Source: Valencia hispanica (lineage: Eukaryota > Chordata > Actinopteri > Cyprinodontiformes > Valenciidae). From it: a DNA stretch of 64,000 nt. A program made the translations under genes and the position numbers. This document shows, in pieces, positions 21,501 through 34,600 of the stretch. Every line of letters starts with the position of its first letter. Positions within the stretch are counted from its first letter, which is position 1. The stretch is taken from the NCBI GenBank assembly GCA_963556495.2, contig OY747713.1, positions 372,001-436,000 on the forward strand. The letters run 5' to 3'. Under the pieces are notes generated by a model. It made no database searches. It was given only the letters and a program-made list of their open reading frames with translations, and had not been told where the DNA came from.

Positions 21501-24500
21501 AACAATCTAACAAATCAATAACCAAAGAGATCCACATCATTACAACTATTTTCACATATCTAACAGTGCTGTGGTTCAAGCATTTTCTTGTCATTTTGAA
21601 AGAACCAAAACTTTGTGTAAAAGGAAGAATCTCTTATTTTTCACATTTTATAAAAGAAAATCTCTCACCACCAAACCATGTCTAATAAAGAGACCTGGAA
21701 ACAGTAAATCCTTGTGCTCACTTCCATAATGATCAGGACCTTGGTTCATTTTTATTCTCCAACTCTGTCCCAGCTCCACTGAAATAAATACGGGACATGT
21801 CAGTATTTTGGTGTTTATCTTATGTTCCTGCAGACCTCCATTTGCATTCCTTGCTCTTTTACCCTGAAGGGACACGGATCTTCTTCTCCTCGTTTCTGAT
21901 GTGACTCTGGACCATCAGTGGTCGTCGTCGTGAGCTGACAGAACTTATAGAACGGTTGTTCTCCAAATTCATAAACGCATAACTAGTCCTGGCGCTAAGC
22001 TTCAAGTCTTTTATTATTAATATTATTTGGAGGACATCTGAGTTCCAGGTGCTGATGGTTCTTGTGGGGGGAAATTCTTCCTTCGATCTTTTTCCTATAA
22101 ACTAAAATGATCATTATCTGTGGCACGTTAGCTTCTGGTTCTGACCCATTCAGGGTCCAGATAAAATCTATCCAGAAGGTAAGCCTGGGTGAGGAAGAAC
22201 CTTCTGATGTTTCTATACTCGGGTTCCCTCTTAGGGCTGATTTTGAAGTTCTGGGGAAAAAAATAGAAAAATCTGTCAAAAATGTACATTTTCACTTTTG
22301 GGAGAAACTTGAAACAAATGTTGTTGCGTTAAGTTCTGTGAGGAGAATTATTTTACTCCTAATGATATACAGATTAGTCAGAAAATATTGAATTGAGAAT
22401 AAAATGTAACCGAACGATAAAAAGTTCAGATGGTTAAACCTGAAATGTTCTCCCTCTGCTCTCCAGGATCTCTTCTCCATCAGCGCCTACGTTTACGCCC
22501 AGAAGCCTCAGCTGGACATCCACAGCTTCGAGGGGAACTTCACCCGGGTACTGCATCTTGCTGACACTTTTATTACCTGCACAACTATCTCCAACACTGA
22601 CTTCCATGATGGTTCTGGCTGGGAAGTGCTGACTGGTGACAACAAAGAGGCTCTGTGTCCATCTGGGCTGCTACTCTCTGATGCAGGCGTCCCTCTGACA
22701 TCACTGCAGCTCTCTGCAGCTCCGGCTCCTTCCGTCCCATCCTGCTTGTTCCTCAAAGATTTTTCTTCTTCTTCTTTTTTTATTACTAGCAGATTAGTGC
22801 AGCCCCCACAGGGAGGAGAGCTGCAGCACAAAGGGGGGCTTTGTGGTGCATCTTTGCTCTTGGCCACACACCAGGCTTAGTGAGAGAGCACTTCCTGCGA
22901 TCATTCAACCTCCGCGGCCTTCCTTTGCAGACCTTGTGCTTTTAGTCGTGGCGGGTCGGGTAGAAAGCATTCCCACAGATCTCAGGCTAATGAACTCACC
23001 TATTTATCAGGATTCCTTTCCTTGCAGACAGACATGGCAGCTTGGTTGGGAGCCGGTGCGGTTCTGAACGGTTAAGCAACCTCTTCCCATGTTTGAGTGG
23101 ATTGACCGGAGGAGGCCGCCTGGGTATCATAATTATCATATCAGACAGAACCCTCAGCGTGAACTCTGCACTGCTGACTCGACACATTTTCAGCGTTTTA
23201 CTTTGTTTAAGAAATGAGCAGCTCTCCAGGGCCGGATCTATCACTGGAACGGCCAGGTCTACTGAGAGGATCCCTACTGGGGTGGGATGCTGCAGAGCTC
23301 AGGCTTTCATCCAAACATGTTTAACTATAAATGTCACTAAAGTGTTTCTGAATAATCCTCCACATCAGAAAACGGTTCAATATAAAACCTACTGAGGGAA
23401 ACTACAGCTCCCAGCATTATAACCATACTGAGATCTAGACTTTGACTAGACCGCTGCAACGCCTGGGTTCTTTAGCTGCTGCTGTCTGGGATCATTGTTT
23501 TTGTGATGACTTGGTTAGTCAGACAGATGTTCTCCTTTCTGACTCTAGAATACTTTGTTCTACAGGAGTTCATGCTCCATTCACTGACTGCAAAGTGCAA
23601 AACAATCCTGGGTCATCATTCCTCCACCACCGTGCTTCACAGTTGGAGTCAGGTGTTGGGTGTCTGGTTTCCTCCATCATGGTTCTAGGGTTAGGGTCCT
23701 TCTGGTTTGAACACTGAAGTTCCTGCATCACTTAGTTTTTTTTTTGTTTTTTTTTTTGTAGGAAGACCTGGACCCACAGATCCAGGAGAGTCTGAGTATT
23801 GAAAACACTCTGTGGGCGAGCACAGTTGTTGCATCTGGTGAGTGAACTGCGGCTAAAGCTATTAAAACTCTACATGCTTTCTTCTTGCATTCATTTTTCT
23901 TTTATGCATCATCATGTAACCAATAAATCCAATTCAGTTTATTTCTATTATGCCAATTCACAACATGTCAAATGGCCTGCATTTGTATGGCTCTTTTTCA
24001 GTCAGAGGACCACAAAGTGCTTCACACTACATTCACTCATTCACACGCTGGTCATGGTGAGCTACATTGTAGCCACAGCTGCCCTGGGGTTAGTGCCATA
24101 TTGGGAAGGTCCGGTCAAATTACCTGGAAGTTCAAATAGTGGAAACATGCGTTAAAGTGCAAAATATTAGCTGTATTTTGTAAAATTCGCGCTGCATGGC
24201 TGAAACGGTTTCGTCGGTCCGTCTCCTAAAAATGTCCGCATGACAGGAAGGACTTTTATGTTTTTCTCATTTATTATAATGAATAATTATCGTTTTTTAA
24301 CACTCTTGAATAGCTATCGCAATTAATGGGTTTATGATGAATCGGCACATCCCTACCCGTTAAAGAGGCTATATGCAACTTTTCCCCCAAAATAAACGCA
24401 ACAATAGCCTTTTTATTTGACCATTTATGACTCAATCATCTCCTGATGATCATACTGACACCTTGTCAGCTCACAGTTGCTGCACCTATAAGCCTGTATC

Positions 24501-25623
24501 TAATTTTTTCTATTTTCTGTCGGATTTTCCCGCGCTGTCTGCGGATGTGACGTCAAGCGCGTTCATGTTAAATGTTTCAGATCACTCTGCCACCACCGCT
24601 AGTCAGCACTCGTAAGCAGTTCAATGGATTGTGCGAATACACAGAAGAGACTAAGGACAATCTGACACCAACAGTAACTCCACATAAGACTAAAAAAGTT
24701 AAACCCCTGACAAGTGCCCGAAAAATATTGAAGATTGAGAGCGACCGGCGTACGAGTGCGCGCTGCGAGAGCGAGCAGAAAGGAAGAGCAGTTCCGTTTT
24801 TTGGCCACATGGGGTCAGTCGCGAGTTTAAATTTCAGAAAATTGTATATAGCCTCTTTAAGTCTAAATACATGGTGCTTCATCAAGCAACCTTTGCGATA
24901 AACATATTTTACATAAGGGTAGCTACTTATGAAATTTATATCTCCTTATTCTTCATAATCTAAAGTAATCCTTTGATTCAATGTCATAGTAGAAATAGAT
25001 GCAATGAATTTACAATCTCTACAAATATATCCAAATTGTACATATAACCAATAGTAGTAATATTACTCGTTCCAATTCAGTTTATTTCTATAGAGCCAAC
25101 TCACAGCACATCATCTCAAGGCACTTTGAAAAAAGTAATTTAAATTCAATCATGGATATATTTCAATTAATCCTTCAGTTCATTATTCCAATCAGTTTAA
25201 ACATTTTCCATCTAAAGAATCCCAGCAGATCGAGTCATTGACCTGCAGCATTCATTCCTCCTGGACCAACATGTAGCCACAGCAGACTGTCGCCTGTGTT
25301 GTGTCATTGACTATACAGCAATCCCTCATACTGAGCAAGCATGTAGCGACGGTGGAGAGGAAAAACTCCCCTTTAACAGGAAGAAACCTCCAACAGAACC
25401 AGGCTCAGTAGGAGCGGCCATCTGCCACGACCGTCTGGGGGTTTGAGAAGACAGAGCAGAGACACAGAAGGAACAGAAGATCTGATATAAGAGAACTTTC
25501 TTTGTTACAGAAAGTAAAAAGTTGATAACAGGACACAGTGGATGTTCAGTTACTGGGAGGATCATCCCAGTCGATGCCCCCCGTCCAACAGGGCATATGT
25601 GGACTACTGAGCATTAATAAGTG

Positions 25624-25687
<64 letters not shown>

Positions 25688-28600
25688 GAATAGTATCACC
25701 AAAAGTCTTACAACCTCCGCACAGACAAGACCCCTGCAATCGCTAATGACCCCCTTGTGGGACACGAACCTCATGTTGGGAACCACTGTTCTAGAGGCTG
25801 AATCCGCGCTGACGCACTGGAGACTGGAACTAAAAGCTCCACTTCAGCTAAAGTTTTGAAATCAGGGAACATTTCTCTGAAACCAGCTTCATGTCGCTTC
25901 AGCAGCAGAAAATGTCGGAGCATTTGCTCATTCACTCGGGTGTTTGGCACAACACCGGGCTCTTTGAAGCGCGTCTTTAACCAGCCGCACCGGTAACAGT
26001 CACGTTCCAAAGCCTCCCGGTCTGAGATGATGCTCAGATGGCTTCATGGAAATCTTCTTATTATAAATTTATTGATTCAGTTATTTGTACTCCGCGCTTC
26101 AACTCCAACCTAAAAATTTCTGCGCGTCTGCACCAAATGGTCAGGGGTGTGAATTATAATCTGTCAAAATGACAAGTGGCCTTCGGATTTTCTGTCAGCG
26201 TTGTAAAAAAAACAACAACGGACTAATATGGAAAATATTCGGTTAACGGGACCCGTGTTCGCAGTACCCAATGCATCGCATACAGCGGGGTGTCCGAATG
26301 GTAGATGTTTAAAATTATGATCAAACCGAAGTCAAATTCTATCCAGTAGGCGCATTTTTTGATCTTTTTTTGTGTGTCTTCTTAATAAAAGACTTAATGA
26401 AGCAGGAGTAACGAGGCTATTTTTAAAATGTTAGGAGTAGAAAGTACAGATAATTGCGTGAAAATGTAAAGAGTAGAAGTAAAAAGTAGGCCCATAGATA
26501 ATTGCTTCAGTAAAGTATAAATACCCAAAATCTCTACTTATGTAAGGTAACAAAGCATTTGTACTTTGTTACTTGACACCTTTGCACCTGTGACATATGA
26601 CACCGCGTTCTGGACCGGCTGCAGAGGTTTCACAGACTGGAAGACACGTTAGGAGGGCGTTATAGTATCCCAGGAAGGAGATGACCTCAGACTTTACCAG
26701 GAGCTCAGTGGTGTGCTGGTCAGCTATGGCCTGATCTGCCCCATGTTAGACAATGTAAAGCAGCAGGATGGAGAAATGATCCTTAAAGTTCAGCTGGTTG
26801 TCAACCCAAGTTTCTACCTTTGATGGAGCAAGAGATGAGGATTCTGTTTGGATGCAGATGTTGTGCAAAGAGAGGAGGTCCCAGTACTAAGCCTTGGGGC
26901 GCCCCCTGTGGGGAGGTGGTGCGCTGCAGATGAAACGTTCTCAGCATTCGTCATCCTGCTCAGTAATCCTGGAGCTGGAAGTCCTCAGATCGTTCATCAC
27001 TTTTCTCCTGCAGGGCTCCAACTACAGCTCTCTTCTTCCTTCTCATCCTCATCTTCACTTCCTTTTCATTCTTTTTCACCCGCTTATAACGTTCTCAGCA
27101 GTTTCATGGGTTTCTGAGGCTGAATTCAGGTATTATTAGTGCCTTTTCTCCCCCATTAAGCTCATCTAATATTAATGAGTCATTAATCCTTCCTAATAAG
27201 GCCGCTGTAATGAATTGGCAATAAAGAAGGGAAGTATTGATCCGAGTTTATGAGCTTCCAGAGGATCGTCCTTCACCATCATGAGGAGTTTGTGTTTGTG
27301 TGGCAGCACCGGTTAATGAGCTTCATCACTTTGTTTGTCTGGATGTTTGACAGGAACGGTGATCGGAGTGGTGATCTACACGGGGAAGGAGACTCGGAGC
27401 GTTCTGAACACGTCCTACGCCAAGAACAAGGTGAAGGTTCTTCTGTTGGATGCTTTCCTGACAGAGCTGAGCCCAGTTGGTCCGTATTAGAGGCAACAGC
27501 TGCTCCCTTTCCTCCTTCAGAATAAGAGTCTGAAACAGACATTTCTTCTCTGAAAGGTAGAATATTGTGAAAAAGTTCAATATTTTTTCCCTCATCTCAG
27601 AAAGTAGAACTCTTATAGATCTATTCCACATAGAGGGAAAATGTCCGCCTTTATTTCTTGTAGTTCTGATGGTTCTGGTTCGCACAGAATGAAAGTCCAC
27701 AATACAGAACATCAGAATATTCCTTCAGATTTTAAACAGAAATGTCAGGATTCTGTAAATGTTCACTTCATTGCTGTTAGTTCTGGTCTGGGCTCCTTTT
27801 ACCTGAACTCCTGCATCAATGCGGCGTGGCGGTGGTTCTGCTGAGGTTCTGGAAGCCCAGGTTGCTCTGATAGAACCTTCAGGTCATCTTCATCAATGGT
27901 TCTGATGTCTCTCATCTTCCTCCTGACAATACTCCCCAGGTTCTGTATCGGGTTCTGGTTAGGCCCGTTTAGGCCGATCAAGCCCAGAACCAGGATGGTC
28001 TTTGGACCAGCTTCTGGTACCGCTGGTAGTGTGGGCAGGTACCAAGTGCTGCTGGGAAATGAAACTAGCATCTCCATAAAGCTGGTCAGCAGAAGGAAGC
28101 ATGAAGAGCTCTAAATTGTTCTGCTAGATGCTGAGTTGGCTGTGGGCTTCAGGAAACCCAGTGGACCAGAACCAGATGACTTGGTACCCCCGATCATCAC
28201 TCTGGACCTCCAGCAACATGGGTTCTGGTCCACTCCTTCTCCAGACTCTGGGACTTTGAGGTCCAGATGAAATGAAAACGTTACTTTCTTTTGAAAAGAG
28301 GAGATCAGACCACTGAGCAGCAGTCTGATTCTGGTTCTGGTTCTCTGAGCTCGTATCTGTCTGACCGTAGTGGATCTAGATGTTCTGACTCCAGCCTCAG
28401 TCCTCTCCTGGTGAAGCCCTCAAAGATTCTAGAATGGCGATCATTTCAAGGCTGCTATTATCCCTGTTGGTGGTTCACCTTTTCCTTCCACACAACTTTC
28501 TATGATTTTGCTTGGATACCCCGAGCTGTGAACAAGCAGCTTCTGGTGTCGCTGACTGTCTTCTGGACCTCTGTCCACTCAGCAGTCGCCCCCATGACCC

Positions 28601-31600
28601 AGACGGATCTGAAACCCCTGCAGGTGTTTAGGGTTAATTAACCAATCAGAGTCAGACACCAGGAGTTCCCAGTATTAGCTTTAGGTGATATTCTAACCTT
28701 TTGAGATGTAGCTGTTGTTCATTATAACGGGGATACACTGACATGGGAACTAGAGTGCTTTGGGAGCTAGACTTTACTTAGACAACAAATATTGTGGGAT
28801 GTTAATATCTTTGTTATGCATCTCATCAGATTGGGATAAGATCCCAGGAAAGTTTGGTGTTTTAACTGAAAATGAACCTGAGATGTCCTCCAGAAACACT
28901 GCGTTTCATCAGCCCTGATGGCGAACCCGTCCTGATGAACTGGTTCTTAATTAACCTCAAAGGAAACGACCTGCGTATTTTAATCTGCAGCACAACTGAT
29001 CCCTGATCTCATAGATAAATGAAGCTAGATGTGTGATTTTCTGTTGAGGAGACCTGAAGTGTCCTGCTGTAGCAGCGTTTTGACACGTCCGTCTGTTATA
29101 ACACCCCTGATGCTGCAGCGAGCTCCGCAGCTGAGAGCCAGTCGATATTTCAAGGAGACGATGTCAGAAGTGTCAATATGGAGAGTGGAGATCAGGGGGA
29201 GAGTCGATACAGGAATGTTCCGGCCTCCTATAATCTGCTGTGACACGGACGAGGACAAAGCTGCGCTAGATCGATGTGTCAGGAGTCGCAGAAACACTGA
29301 GGAGCGACGACGTTTGATGAGAAGTTTCACTTCAATAAAGACTGAAGTGTTGCTTCTAGTGCCTTCCTCATGTTCTGGCTCAGGTGGGTCTGTTCTCATT
29401 TAAAGGTTGGAGACAAAGTGCTTCAGATGCTTCTGAACTAGCAGTGGGCCATATTAAAGGTAGAAATGATATAATTATAGCCATAGGTAGAGATTCTGAC
29501 TAAACCAGCAGACCGCTCATTTTGATGATGTCATCAAGGAGGATAAATATTGATGTTTAGTGTTCGTCTTTACATACTGCAAGTTTAAAACTTGTTGTTT
29601 TCCATTTAACGGGGGGAAAAACCGTTGAACTTAAAGTTTTTTTAATTCAAATATGTGCAGCTTTATTTTTGTGCGATATTAAATTTATAAATAAGTAACC
29701 AGGAAACGGCTAATTTTGAGTTTTGTGTGTTTAAAAAAAAACAAAAAACGTTTAGCTTTTAAATTATTTAATATCTTCATCCTTATGTTGTGAGAATTTT
29801 TGTGTTGCATTTTTTATATTAATGAATGTTGCCCAATAAATGTTTAAATGGTTCTAAAGTTTTTTTTTAATTTGTTGTTCTGCCGCAATGTGTCTTTAAA
29901 GTGAGAATGTTCATAAACGGTCATTTTGACATATATAAAGAAAAGAAATGTTGTTACTGCACACTCCTTAGATTATATCACAATATAGGTTTGAGGCTAT
30001 ATCGCCCAGCCCTACTCCAAACTGTTACTTCTATTGACGGATGTTTTTGTTTCATCTGTCATTTAATAAAGAAGAGATGGAGCACCCCCCCCCCCCCCAA
30101 ATGGTCTGCACTGAGATCTCAGGATGTTTCTGTTGGTCGATTGGTTTTATTAACAGAAAGGGCTGACGGTTGGTGTATTGGGTGGATAGAGCCCAGACGT
30201 GAAGGTTAGGGTGGAGGGGCTGGAGACGAGGGTCTGAGGTTGTCCCATTTAAGATGATGCCATAATTTTAACTGTATTTGTGAAGGAAATTATTAAGAAG
30301 AGATGTTAAGATGAAATGTTGGTGGGCCAAGAATTGGGCTTTGGGGTTCTCCACACTTACCAGACACAAAGAAACGTCCATCTTTGAGCCTGATTATTAC
30401 AGGGATTATTCTGGTTTCACTTTTTAACTGATTGGAATGTTTGTATAATTGTATTGAAATGACTTCTTGTTAAGTGCCTTGAGATGACATCTGTTGTGAA
30501 TTGGCGCTATATAAATAAACTGAATTGAATTGAATTGAATTGGTTAAAGAATGAAGCAAATTGCTCAGATTTTTCTAAGTGGAATTAAAAATGTTAAATG
30601 AAGCTGCTGGGAAACTGAAATGTTCTCCACTCTGACTTTGGTTCTGCTCTACAAACCCGTTTGTGGGGTTTCCAGACATTCCTTCATACTCCTGGAGTCT
30701 GAAGGTTCTTTAGTTTTAAATCATGCATATTCATGTTCATTCTTCATCACATGGTTCTAGAACCTGAGCAGATCCAATCATTCCTTTTGGGTTTTAATGG
30801 CTCAGCGATGAATGGACTGAAATGCGCACTTTTATTCACTGATAGCATCTTTACGTTGGGGTAATTGAGTCCCTCTTTTGCCCCCTTGACTGAATGAATA
30901 ATGACTTCATCTGATCCCCAGCGAGCCTTGGAAAATGTGGAGCGGCCATTGTTCCAGCGGAGAAGGATCCTTTGCTTTTCAGGCGTGCTCCCTGGTCTCC
31001 ATCTTAATTTTTCTTCATTATAATCCACCCAAACCTCCTATTTTTGTAAATAGCTCAACCATGAAGCATGTAGTGATTGGGGGGGTGTTACATACCGGCC
31101 CTCCTTCGTGCTCTGCTGCTGGGAGTTTGAATCAGTCACACTGATCCCCCATTTTGTCCTCAGGGGAATGCTGTGTAGGGGTGGGGGGGTGTTGCTGCTT
31201 TTTGTACCCCCCCCCCTCCCCCAGAGGAGGGAGATGTGATGTTGTGCTGTTTTTGTAAGCTTGGTGCGTCACATGAAAGGCCTCTGTGTCCGCGGCTGCG
31301 CTGCCAGGAAGGGGTTGACCGCGTCTTTATTTGACATCTTTTTCCCACATGCTCCATTGGCTGGAAGATCCACTCCAGACATAAAGGACAACCTACCCCC
31401 ACCCCACCCCCCCTCCCACTCCCCTCTCTGCTCCTGTTTTCCTGCTCTTTATAGGAGCTTTTCAGCGTTTTTGAGGCCTTTTAACCTGCTGTTGCATTGA
31501 TGCACCAAACCTGATGATGATGATGCAGGCTGGAGTTCAGCTGAAAGTTGCAGATTTTGCATGAGAAAAGTGGCTTTAAACGAAGCTGGTTTTGTTTCTG

Positions 31601-34600
31601 GACCATCTGGGTCTCCTTCAGAATAAGACGCCACAGAAGGATTAACATGTTTGTTCTCACATTGTAGACTTAATGGGCTTGAACTGTTTTAACAAGCATG
31701 GCAGTAATTCCTTGGTTCTGACTCGCTACAGGTGGGCCTTCTGGACCTTGAGCTGAACCGCCTCACCAAAGCCTTGTTTCTGGCCCAGGTGGTTCTCTCA
31801 GTCGTCATGGTGGCGCTGCAGGGCTTCGTGGGCCCATGGTTCCGGAACCTTTTCCGATTCATAGTCCTGTTCTCCTACATCATTCCCATCAGGTGCGGTG
31901 TGGTTCTGAATGGATCCGTCTCAACGTTTGGCTCTGAAAGTAGAAAGTGAAAGGATGTTTGTGTTCTGATGTGCAGCCTGCGGGTCAACCTGGACATGGG
32001 GAAGTCCGCGTATGGATGGATGATCACGAAAGATGAAAACATTCCCGGCACTGTGGTCAGAACCAGCACCATCCCTGAAGAACTGGGCCGACTGGTCTAC
32101 CTGCTGACGGATAAGACAGGTGGGAACCAATCAGGGCCTGATAGAACCTGAGCTGAGGTCAGAGAACCGTTCTGTCCCTTTAAGCTGCAGGTTGCACTGG
32201 GGTGATGTGAGCGTAGATGAGCCAACAACATGTTACCCACCCCCGCTTTAACAGTCCCACACTTTGATGATGATGCCTTCATCAGCCAGACCCGACTTAC
32301 TGGATGGTTCTGAACCAAACCTGGACTAGTGAACCAAAACACACATATTTAGTACTATTGATGGCTGTAATTAATGATTATTTGAAATGTTTTTATTATA
32401 TAAATCTGGTGGTGATTTAATTATTCTCCAAAAATCCACAAATTGAATAATTTTCTATGAAAATAATCCTGGAACCAAAATCAAATCTGAGAAGTTCCGT
32501 CTGCTGCGAAGCATGAAGCTCTTTAGGTTGGAGAGATGACAGAACTGGATCAGGTGGATTTAGTTTCATCCAACTTTAGAGTCCGGTCCTGATCAGGAGG
32601 TTCTGATCCAAGCAGCAGAGCTGTGTGGTTCAGTCAGTCACCTGGAAATGTATTTATTTATGTTTGGGTTTATTTTCCTCTCCTCCTCTGAATAAGTCTG
32701 CTCAGTCTTCTCTTTCTGCAGAGATGTTTGTTGTTGTCCGTCTGCAGCATCACAGGAAGCTCCTGATGATAAAATGTTTCAACTCTGCTGTGTTCTGCTT
32801 CTTTTCATCGTGGCTGTTTGCTCTTTGTTCTGTTGAAGTGTTTAAAATCACTTTCTGACCTGCAGGAACTTTGACCCAAAATGAGATGATTTTCAAGCGG
32901 CTGCACCTCGGAACCGTCTCCTATGGCACGGACACCATGGATGAGATCCAGAGCCACTTAATCCAGTCCTACGCTCAGGTGAGCAGCAGCTAACGGGTTG
33001 ATCAGAGCCCAGAACAAACTGCTTTACAAGGTTCTGGTTCTGGTTAGGGCGGGAACGTCCCTTTAAAGTTCGCCTTTACTTAAATAGTTCTTCTGTTTAA
33101 GACCAAAGAGTGAGGTGCTGCTGGTTGATTTCCCAATTGGTGCTTGTTTTGTTGCTTCGTGGCTTAGAGGAAAACAAAGGTTTGTAGAGATGATCCGACA
33201 CCTTAGGGGTTTTTATGGTAACATTTCTAAAGATTTTTCCTTTAAGTTGGAATTTATTGAGTTTGGAAATAAATGAATTCAGTTTACCATCCTGCTGCGT
33301 TTAAAGCAGAGAGTTCAGATTCTGGATGAGGAATGTCCAACCAGTCCTTCCTCTACTTCAACCCGAAGCTCTCTCAAAAACTTCAGCAGCATTGGCTTTG
33401 ATTTGCTGACTCCACATTATTGGAGGAAGACCAGTTTGCTTCTGAACAGAACCAGCTGGTCTGACTCTCATTGGTCTCTGTTGGTGTTTTTCATGTCTAA
33501 GGTGTTTTTCATGTCTAAAATCCCATCTATAGAATAGAATAGTCCTTTATTGTCCCACAGAGGAGAGATCCAGCTGTAACAGCAGCAAAGTCACAGGTAA
33601 TAGAAGCATATAGATTCACGCAAGAAATGTAGAAACAGAAATAAGAGTAACATATGTACATTAAGGACAAAACTGAAGTAATGTGCAGTTATTAGAAATA
33701 AAAATGGGATCCTCAGATTTCAATGTGCAACTGAGTAAAATAACTGAAGAATATTTACAGAATGTGGAGGTGTATGTGTGGATCGAAAAGCAACATACTT
33801 ACAAGAAGTAAAGATGGAGTCAAGTAAATAATATATGTGCAAATAAAAGCAGCAGAAAAGATATTTGAAGTGAGATAAACTATAAATCTACAGTAGAGAT
33901 GTAAACATGGAGTTTGTTAGGAGCAGAAAAAAGTAAATATAAAAGATGAATAAAACCTTTTTAAATGTGAAACAGTTTGGAGTTTAAATCCAAAGTGTCC
34001 CATGTTTCCCTTCCTGCCTGTCGCTCTGTTTTAATCAGAATCCAGCGGCTTCCAGGAAAGCTGATCATATTGTCCATTCATCACTCCTGATCCCTGGGGT
34101 TTTCCTCGCTGGGTGGCTCGGATCCGGCCGCAGTCGGGACAGAATGATATTGTTTGTGGTCGGCCAGCTCCAAACAGCTGCTGGAGCTGGAACCATCTGC
34201 CCCACGCCTTCATCTGTAATCTCAGCTAATGAGAAATGACTCGAAGCAGCCAAAACGGGCCGGAGCTGCTCAGCCTAGGAACACCTGTTGTTGGTTCTTG
34301 TTTTAAACCTGCTTCACCTCCAGGGCTCTTTAGTTTAATTATCAGCGTAACTTGTTTTTTTTTCATGGATTACGGTTATTTTCCTAAAAATATTCAACTG
34401 CGGCTGATCCTGTTGCAAGAAAACAGATCGGTCTAAACCGATCCGGAAGTAACTCGGATGTAAAATAAAATCCAAAGCTCTCACAATATTCCAGGTGACC
34501 TCTCAGCCATCCGGAGGGGCCGCCAGCTGCGCCACGCCGTCACAGAAAAACCAGCCGCCTGGCCCGAAGGTCCGTAAGAGTGTGAGCAGTCGCATCCACG

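Noticed and set aside
22508..23067. Several 75-120 codon frames in atp9b intron 5 considered as a nested gene
   Set aside because: No family similarity, no start or poly(A) context, and low-complexity Ser/Leu content.
29025..29403. 124-codon open frames on both strands over the same bases
   Set aside because: No recognisable domain, no splice-site support fitting atp9b, and mirror frames are expected by chance in a sequence poor in TA-rich stops.
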